From an uncultured Prevotellaceae bacterium (GTDB lineage Bacteria; Bacteroidota; Bacteroidia; Bacteroidales; Muribaculaceae), in NCBI GenBank assembly GCA_945983195.1, contig CAMFSS010000098.1, positions 1 through 7,368 on the forward strand: a DNA stretch of 7,368 nt, written 5' to 3'. The notes below the pieces were generated by a model. That model saw nothing but the letters and a program-made list of their open reading frames with translations. It searched no databases and had not been told where the DNA came from. Position numbers and translations under genes: made by a program. Positions 5,930 through 7,368 of the stretch are shown here, piece by piece. Position 1 is the stretch's first letter; every line of letters starts with the position of its first letter.

Positions 5930-5961
5930 CAAATTTAGTGCAAGAAGATTATAATGCCAAG
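5930..5961 (-). promoter_or_regulatory. Probable promoter of the DJ-1 family gene
   Basis: The minus strand reads TAAATTTG at 5937-5930, an exact TAnnTTTG match. CTTG (5961-5958), 20 bases upstream, is a three-of-four match to the -33 box. The leader to the ATG at 5853 would be about 70 bases. It is the only good -7 match I noticed before this gene. Confidence 0.5.
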
Positions 5962-5978
5962 AGAATTGTGCTTTTTTA

Positions 5979-6011
5979 TTGGAGAATTACGCTGAAAATA
6001 TACTAATTTTG
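5979..6011 (+). promoter_or_regulatory. Promoter of the apbE gene
   Basis: TAATTTTG at 6004-6011 matches the TAnnTTTG -7 box exactly. TTGG at 5979-5982 is a weak -33 box, 21 bases away. Transcription would start near 6018, about 18 bases before the ATG at 6036. This position rules out starts further upstream and fixes the protein's N-terminus. Confidence 0.6.
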
Positions 6012-6035
6012 CAGAAATTCAAAATTTGGCGATAT

Positions 6036-7043
6036 ATGGACAGAAGATATTTGGCTTTGGTTGCAATGATAGTGTTGATGGTGGTAGCAATGGTGACTAT
6101 GCGCAACCGCAAGGAATTCCATACGCTTGGAGGCGTGGTTTGGACCACGGAATACCACATCACCTACGAGAGTGAGCGACAGCTCGACGACTCTGTGCAG
6201 GCAGTGCTTGCGCGAGTAGATGCGAGTGCATCGAAATACAATCCACAGTCGGTGATTTCGCGAATCAACACCAACAGCGACTCAGTTGCCGACGACATAG
6301 TGCAACGTATTTACATTAAGTCGCGAGAGGTGTGGGAAGCATCGGAGGGTGCATTTGACCCAACAGTTTCTCCGCTTGCCAATGTGTGGGGATACGGCTT
6401 GAAAACAGGGCTTAAACCCGACAGTGCCACAATAGACAGCATACGAGAGTTTGTGGGCTTGGGGCTAACCAGCCTTGAGAATGGCGTGGTGAAGAAGCAG
6501 GATGCGCGCACATCATTCGACTTCAACTCAATTGCCAAGGGCCTTGCCTGCGACGAGGTGGGGCGAATGCTTGAACGAAACGGTGTGGAGAATTATCTTG
6601 TGGAGATAGGCGGTGAGATAGCGTGCGCGGGACACAATGCCAATGGGGGAATGTGGCGAGTGTCGATAGATGCGCCAGTGGAGAGTGCCGACACCGTGAT
6701 ACACACTTCGGCAATGGTGATAGCCTTGAACCGGGGTGGTGTGGCAACCTCAGGCAACTACCGAAACTTCAAGATTGAGAACGGACGCAAGACAGGACAT
6801 ACAATCAATCCGAATACAGGCTATCCTGAGCTTACAAACCTGCTTAGCGCAACAATTGTTGCTGCCGACTGCATAACAGCCGACGCATACGCTACGGCGT
6901 GCATGGTGATGGGTGTGGAGCGTACGCAGAATCTGCTTGGAAACTCACATGAAACGGCTGTGATGCTCATGTACGTTGACGAAAGTGGCAATATTGCCAA
7001 ATGGGAGAATGACGAATTTGCAAGATTAAGGAATGGAAAATAA
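6036..7043 (+). CDS. apbE: FAD:protein FMN transferase, ApbE family, membrane-anchored
   Basis: 335 residues from ATG at 6036. It transfers FMN from FAD to a threonine of target proteins such as NqrB/NqrC or RnfD/RnfG subunits, outside the cytoplasmic membrane, and needs Mg2+. Family landmarks: SASKYNPQSVISRIN (64-78), EGAFDPTVSPLANVWGYG (104-121), FDFNSIAKGLACDEVG (161-176), LVEIGGEIACAG (188-199), NRGGVATSGNYRNF (232-245), GHTINPNTGYP (254-264) and the metal-site region ADAYATACMVMG (282-293). Residues about 5-22 form a hydrophobic segment (YLALVAMIVLMVVAMVTM) after MDRR, so the enzyme is probably exported and anchored. No lipobox cysteine is seen, although many ApbE proteins are lipoproteins. 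The frame extends upstream to a TTG at 5979, but that would overlap the promoter, so 6036 is preferred. No Nqr or Rnf gene is in view, so the target is unknown. It is convergent with the ribonuclease gene. Confidence 0.93.
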   Translation: MDRRYLALVAMIVLMVVAMVTMRNRKEFHTLGGVVWTTEYHITYESERQLDDSVQAVLARVDASASKYNPQSVISRINTNSDSVADDIVQRIYIKSREVWEASEGAFDPTVSPLANVWGYGLKTGLKPDSATIDSIREFVGLGLTSLENGVVKKQDARTSFDFNSIAKGLACDEVGRMLERNGVENYLVEIGGEIACAGHNANGGMWRVSIDAPVESADTVIHTSAMVIALNRGGVATSGNYRNFKIENGRKTGHTINPNTGYPELTNLLSATIVAADCITADAYATACMVMGVERTQNLLGNSHETAVMLMYVDESGNIAKWENDEFARLRNGK

Positions 7044-7067
7044 AAAATAGAGCCGTGGCTTGTGGCT
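7041..7067 (-). terminator. Weak possible terminator between convergent genes
   Basis: AGCC (7051-7054) can pair with GGCT (7064-7067) around a nine-base loop. On the minus strand it is followed by CTATTTTTTA, so it could end the ribonuclease transcript. The four-pair stem is short, so this is uncertain. The rest of the gap up to 7126 shows no better structure. Confidence 0.3.
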
Positions 7068-7126
7068 GCGTCTTTACTATTGATTAGAATAAAAGGAAGG
7101 GTGCAATTTCCAGAAATAGGGGGCTT

Positions 7127-7368
7127 TTAATCCTCCTTGCTGGCATTCTTGGAGCGCGACTCCTTTTTGCTGCTTGAATTGCCGGTGTCTTTCTCTTCCT
7201 TGAGGTCGATTTCGTTCTTGTCCTTGTCGAATACCTTGTATTCAAGATATGCGAGCGACTGGTCGGCTACAATCTTGAACTTGAAGCCATATTCCATGCG
7301 CCAGCGAGAATATTCGGATATTATGCCTTTTTTGAGATAGGCATCGACAAACGGGTGAACATACATAG
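7127..7368 (-). CDS. rng: C-terminus of a probable ribonuclease E/G family protein
   Basis: Only the last 80 codons or so are inside the window, and the reading frame continues past the right edge. The visible end contains YVHPFVDAYLKKGI (2-15 of the visible part), RWRMEYGFKFKIVADQSLAY (21-40), LEYKVFDKD (41-49) and an acidic stretch, EIDLKEE. A low-complexity Ser/Lys/Glu tail follows (about 59-79). This resembles, from memory, the end of Bacteroidetes Rng/RNase E proteins, in which a His-Pro element is followed by a strand with a DxSL motif and a Tyr/Phe-Asp ending. Such enzymes cut single-stranded RNA in rRNA maturation and mRNA decay. The catalytic S1 and nuclease domains lie outside the window, so the assignment rests on this tail alone. 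The Met at 7366 is internal and is not a start. Confidence 0.68.
   Translation of the reverse strand, partial: MYVHPFVDAYLKKGIISEYSRWRMEYGFKFKIVADQSLAYLEYKVFDKDKNEIDLKEEKDTGNSSSKKESRSKNASKED

Noticed and set aside
5979..6035. Upstream TTG start extending ApbE by 19 residues
   Set aside because: The extension would include the -7 box at 6004-6011 and would put a non-hydrophobic stretch before the anchor segment. ATG at 6036 fits the promoter and a normal export signal.

Overview
The window looks like chromosomal DNA of a Bacteroidota, most likely Bacteroidales (a Muribaculaceae-like gut commensal is my guess and is not proven). The evidence is repeated matches to the Bacteroidetes promoter box TAnnTTTG (minus strand 5186-5193, 2138-2145 and 5930-5937; plus strand 6004-6011), weak use of Shine-Dalgarno sequences, and the protein families present. 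There are seven well-supported genes, two of them cut by the window edges, and one plausible very small gene. No tRNA, rRNA, CRISPR array, transposase or integrase was seen.

Left part (about 1-3834) is AT-rich and accessory in character, with everything on the minus strand. In transcription order it holds an orphan PD-(D/E)XK nuclease-like protein with a cysteine-rich insert (3778-2462); a 451-base non-coding gap with a promoter-like box and a G-run repeat that could fold into a G-quadruplex; a DUF4268 protein with an N-terminal nuclease-like fold (2010-1093); a possible 34-residue peptide behind a near-perfect Shine-Dalgarno (1050-946); and an unrecognised protein of at least 307 residues that runs off the left edge (922-1). 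The last three are spaced like one operon. Two unrelated PD-(D/E)XK proteins close together, next to an unknown gene and between housekeeping genes, suggest a small DNA-processing or phage-defence cassette. That role is inference only.

Right part (3835-7368) is richer in G+C and looks like ordinary chromosome. It holds a DbpA-type DEAD-box RNA helicase (5160-3835), a DJ-1/PfpI family protein (5853-5278), a membrane-anchored ApbE FMN transferase on the plus strand (6036-7043) and the C-terminus of what is probably a ribonuclease E/G family protein (7368-7127). A good intrinsic terminator ends the DJ-1 gene, and its T-tract overlaps the -33 box of the helicase promoter. The DJ-1 and ApbE genes are divergent with a promoter box for each; ApbE and the ribonuclease are convergent.

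No known multi-gene system is recognisable as a unit. The best candidate for something undescribed is the AT-rich minus-strand cluster, above all the DUF4268 - small peptide - unknown protein arrangement.
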